A stretch of DNA of 7,038 bases. It comes from CAYVDB01 sp964450705. Its GTDB lineage: Bacteria; Patescibacteriota; Minisyncoccia; Phycocordibacterales; Zambryskibacteraceae. The notes beneath the pieces were generated by a model, which was given only the letters and a program-made list of their open reading frames with translations, did not search any database and had not been told where the DNA came from. The stretch spans positions 1 through 7,038 of the forward strand of contig CAYVDB010000026.1 in NCBI GenBank assembly GCA_964450705.1, given 5' to 3'. How positions within the stretch are numbered: the stretch's first letter is position 1; each line of letters opens with the position of its first letter. Below are positions 5,583 to 7,038 of the stretch, in pieces. Both the position numbers and the translations under genes were made by a program.

Positions 5583-6635
5583 TTAAACAACTAACACCTC
5601 TGGAAATAGGACAGCTCGAAATATATAAGATAGAAAGACAATAAATACAATTAAGAATATACCAAGAGCTATATGGTGCGGATGTTGTTTTCTAACTTCA
5701 ATTACAACCATAAGTACAAGCGCTAATAAAGCAATACTAAGGAGTAGCCCAAACAATAGTCCTGTCACTTTCTTTGGACTTGCAAGAAGCTCTTCAAGCA
5801 TATTAGGGCGACTGAGCTCTTCGCCTCTGCGGACATCTGTAAATTGATTTTCTTCTGCAACAGCGATTTCAGTAAACATCTCTGTTTCACCAAGCACTCT
5901 CGGAGGTCTTATGGCTTGAGTCGGAGTGGTGGATGATGTAGAAGCGACCTTCAAAGTGCTTCCCTGGGAAGCGCTCTTCGGAATAGTGGTTGTAGCAGGT
6001 GTCCCTGTGCCTATTTTAGCTTCAATAGCAACTGGAGAATTGGCGCCCCCAACAAGTCTTTTGACGGCATTTGATCGTAGCGGTTTACCAAACATCTGTA
6101 CAACAAAAATCGTCTCCCGACCGTTGTACATTCCTTTCGCTGTAGCAATACCAATTTCAGTAAACTTACCATTTAATATATTTGACCGGTGACCCGGAGA
6201 ATTCATCCAAGCGCTGTCGACATCTGTAGAATCAACAAAGTTCACTGCTAAATTTTCTCCCGCATATTGGAAGCCATAGCCCACTTCATTAAACCAATAC
6301 CACGGAGTTTTACCCTCTGGGCTGGTATGCGCAAAATAGCCCTTTGAAGCCATATCGTTAGCTTTTTTTTGGGCTGCGCTTTCAAGCAGTGGATTTGTAG
6401 TCAGAGAAGAAACTCTATTTGATGCTCGGTTATTATTAGCAAGCTCAACAAGAGTCTTTGGGATAACTGCTCCAAGAAGTGAAGTCTCTTGGATAATGAC
6501 CACATGCACGATACCGAAAAAGAATACAAGAATAGCAAGAAAAGAAAAAACGCCAATGGATGCTTTTCGCATCATGTGCGGAACGTATTCGTTATCTTGG
6601 TTTGGAATGAAATATTTCTTCACAAAAGCTTTCAT
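5583..6635 (-). CDS. Membrane-anchored CAP (SCP/YkwD-like) domain protein
   Basis: This 350-residue protein has a basic N-terminus, a first membrane helix (about 26-49), and a CAP domain (about 61-184) with YFAHTSPEGKTPW (100-112), AGENLA (125-130) and AWMNSPGHRSNILN (142-155). The usual CAP-cavity residues are present as H103, E127, H149 and E160. A Ser/Thr/Pro-rich spacer follows (about 190-285), then two further membrane helices (about 291-313 and 321-344) joined by the basic loop RKQHPHH. With basic residues inside, the CAP domain would face outward. Bacterial YkwD-type CAP proteins are extracytoplasmic, but their biochemical role is mostly unknown. The gene lies 39 bases after a sortase on the same strand. 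No LPXTG-like sorting signal is visible, so it is not an obvious sortase substrate. It has its own promoter-like sequence next to the ATG. Confidence 0.9.
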   Translation of the reverse strand: MKAFVKKYFIPNQDNEYVPHMMRKASIGVFSFLAILVFFFGIVHVVIIQETSLLGAVIPKTLVELANNNRASNRVSSLTTNPLLESAAQKKANDMASKGYFAHTSPEGKTPWYWFNEVGYGFQYAGENLAVNFVDSTDVDSAWMNSPGHRSNILNGKFTEIGIATAKGMYNGRETIFVVQMFGKPLRSNAVKRLVGGANSPVAIEAKIGTGTPATTTIPKSASQGSTLKVASTSSTTPTQAIRPPRVLGETEMFTEIAVAEENQFTDVRRGEELSRPNMLEELLASPKKVTGLLFGLLLSIALLALVLMVVIEVRKQHPHHIALGIFLIVFIVFLSYIFRAVLFPEVLVV

Positions 6636-6641
6636 CGCTCA

Positions 6642-6670
6642 ACTATACCATAAATACCTAAATTAGACAA
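6642..6670 (-). promoter_or_regulatory. Promoter abutting the CAP-protein start codon
   Basis: Read on the minus strand, TTGTCT (6670-6665) is followed after exactly 17 bases by TATAGT (6647-6642), which matches five of six -10 positions and carries the extended TG two bases upstream. The ATG (6635-6633) comes six bases after the -10, so RNA would start at or next to the start codon. This implies a leaderless mRNA. It overlaps no coding sequence, because the sortase stops at 6675. Confidence 0.65.
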
Positions 6671-6674
6671 GATA

Positions 6675-7038
6675 TTACTCTGCTACCCTTTCGGTAAAGA
6701 CAACGAGTCTCTTGTCATAAGTTTTTAGTGATTCGTCCCAGGTACCATCACATGTTATCAAATTAAGCCTTTCCTTGGGAGAGGGGCCGAAAATATCTTC
6801 AAGAGGAGGATTCTGGTAGTCTACTAATCGAATCTCCTTTACCGCAAATTTAGCTCTTTTCCCATCTTCAAGATCAATATATACGAAATCCCCTATTCGC
6901 ACTTCTTTTAGATTAAAAAATACCGCACTCTTTCCACTGCCATTATCGAGATGCCCAGCTAGAACAGAATTACCAACACTTCCTGGAACCGGACCATACC
7001 GGTACCATCCAACATCTTCATAGTTTTTCGGCACAGCC
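6675..7038 (-). CDS. Sortase (class E/F-like), N-terminus outside window
   Basis: The frame is open to the window edge (an alanine codon precedes the GTG at 7034), so the gene starts outside. The visible 120 residues cover most of the sortase beta barrel. The first catalytic element is VLAGHLDN, with the histidine at 6953-6951. The cysteine motif LITCDGTWD has its cysteine at 6752-6750, and the arginine in KRLVVFTE lies at 6710-6708. All three catalytic residues are therefore present. The segment DVGWYRYGPVPG before the histidine is typical of class E/F-like sortases. Sortases are membrane-bound transpeptidases that attach proteins with a C-terminal sorting signal to the cell surface. The membrane helix expected at the N-terminus cannot be seen. 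The neighbouring CAP protein is probably co-expressed in part but also has its own promoter. Confidence 0.88.
   Translation of the reverse strand, partial: AVPKNYEDVGWYRYGPVPGSVGNSVLAGHLDNGSGKSAVFFNLKEVRIGDFVYIDLEDGKRAKFAVKEIRLVDYQNPPLEDIFGPSPKERLNLITCDGTWDESLKTYDKRLVVFTERVAE

Noticed and set aside
5400..5594. Small plus-strand frame over the end of the flavoprotein gene, and its minus-strand counterpart
   Set aside because: Both are shadows of the conserved FAD-closing region.

Overview
The window looks like a piece of chromosome from a Candidate Phyla Radiation (Patescibacteria) genome, most likely Parcubacteria-like. The support is indirect. The proteins are compact (YbeY is 127 residues, and most genes are small and tightly packed). 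FtsZ carries a GGSGKNVV nucleotide loop. A sortase and a CAP-domain surface protein lie next to cell-division genes. A HisRS-like protein, bS21 and YbeY form a cluster of the kind I remember from that group. Base composition is moderately AT-rich by eye. No phylogenetic marker is complete enough here to name a genus, so the lineage is an inference.

Plus strand, 1-1474: the C-terminal part of a histidyl-tRNA-synthetase-like protein runs in from off the window. It is followed by rpsU (bS21) and ybeY, which are separated by a single base. This is a translation and ribosome-maturation cluster. A perfect 13-bp hairpin lies inside the first codons of ybeY.

Plus strand, 1542-4588: a division cluster of ftsA, an unrecognised charged 168-residue protein, and ftsZ. 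A rho-independent terminator sits between the unknown gene and ftsZ, and a second strong one follows ftsZ. FtsA has the C-terminal amphipathic membrane-targeting tail and FtsZ has the C-terminal tail peptide that FtsA binds, so the Z-ring tether looks intact.

Plus strand, 4640-5560: a thioredoxin-reductase-fold flavoprotein whose second half resembles AhpF (NADH type) more than classical NADPH-dependent TrxB.

Minus strand, 7038-5583: a sortase with its N-terminus off the window, then a membrane-anchored CAP (SCP/YkwD-like) protein that has its own promoter-like sequence. This pair is cell-surface material and converges on the flavoprotein gene across a 22-bp gap.

Two starts have a clear Shine-Dalgarno (rpsU and ftsZ). 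Most others do not, and in two cases a -10-like box lies 6-9 bases from the ATG, which suggests leaderless transcripts. All nine genes stop with TAA or TAG. There is no gene-free stretch over 300 bases, and I saw no tRNA, rRNA, CRISPR array, insertion sequence or attachment site.
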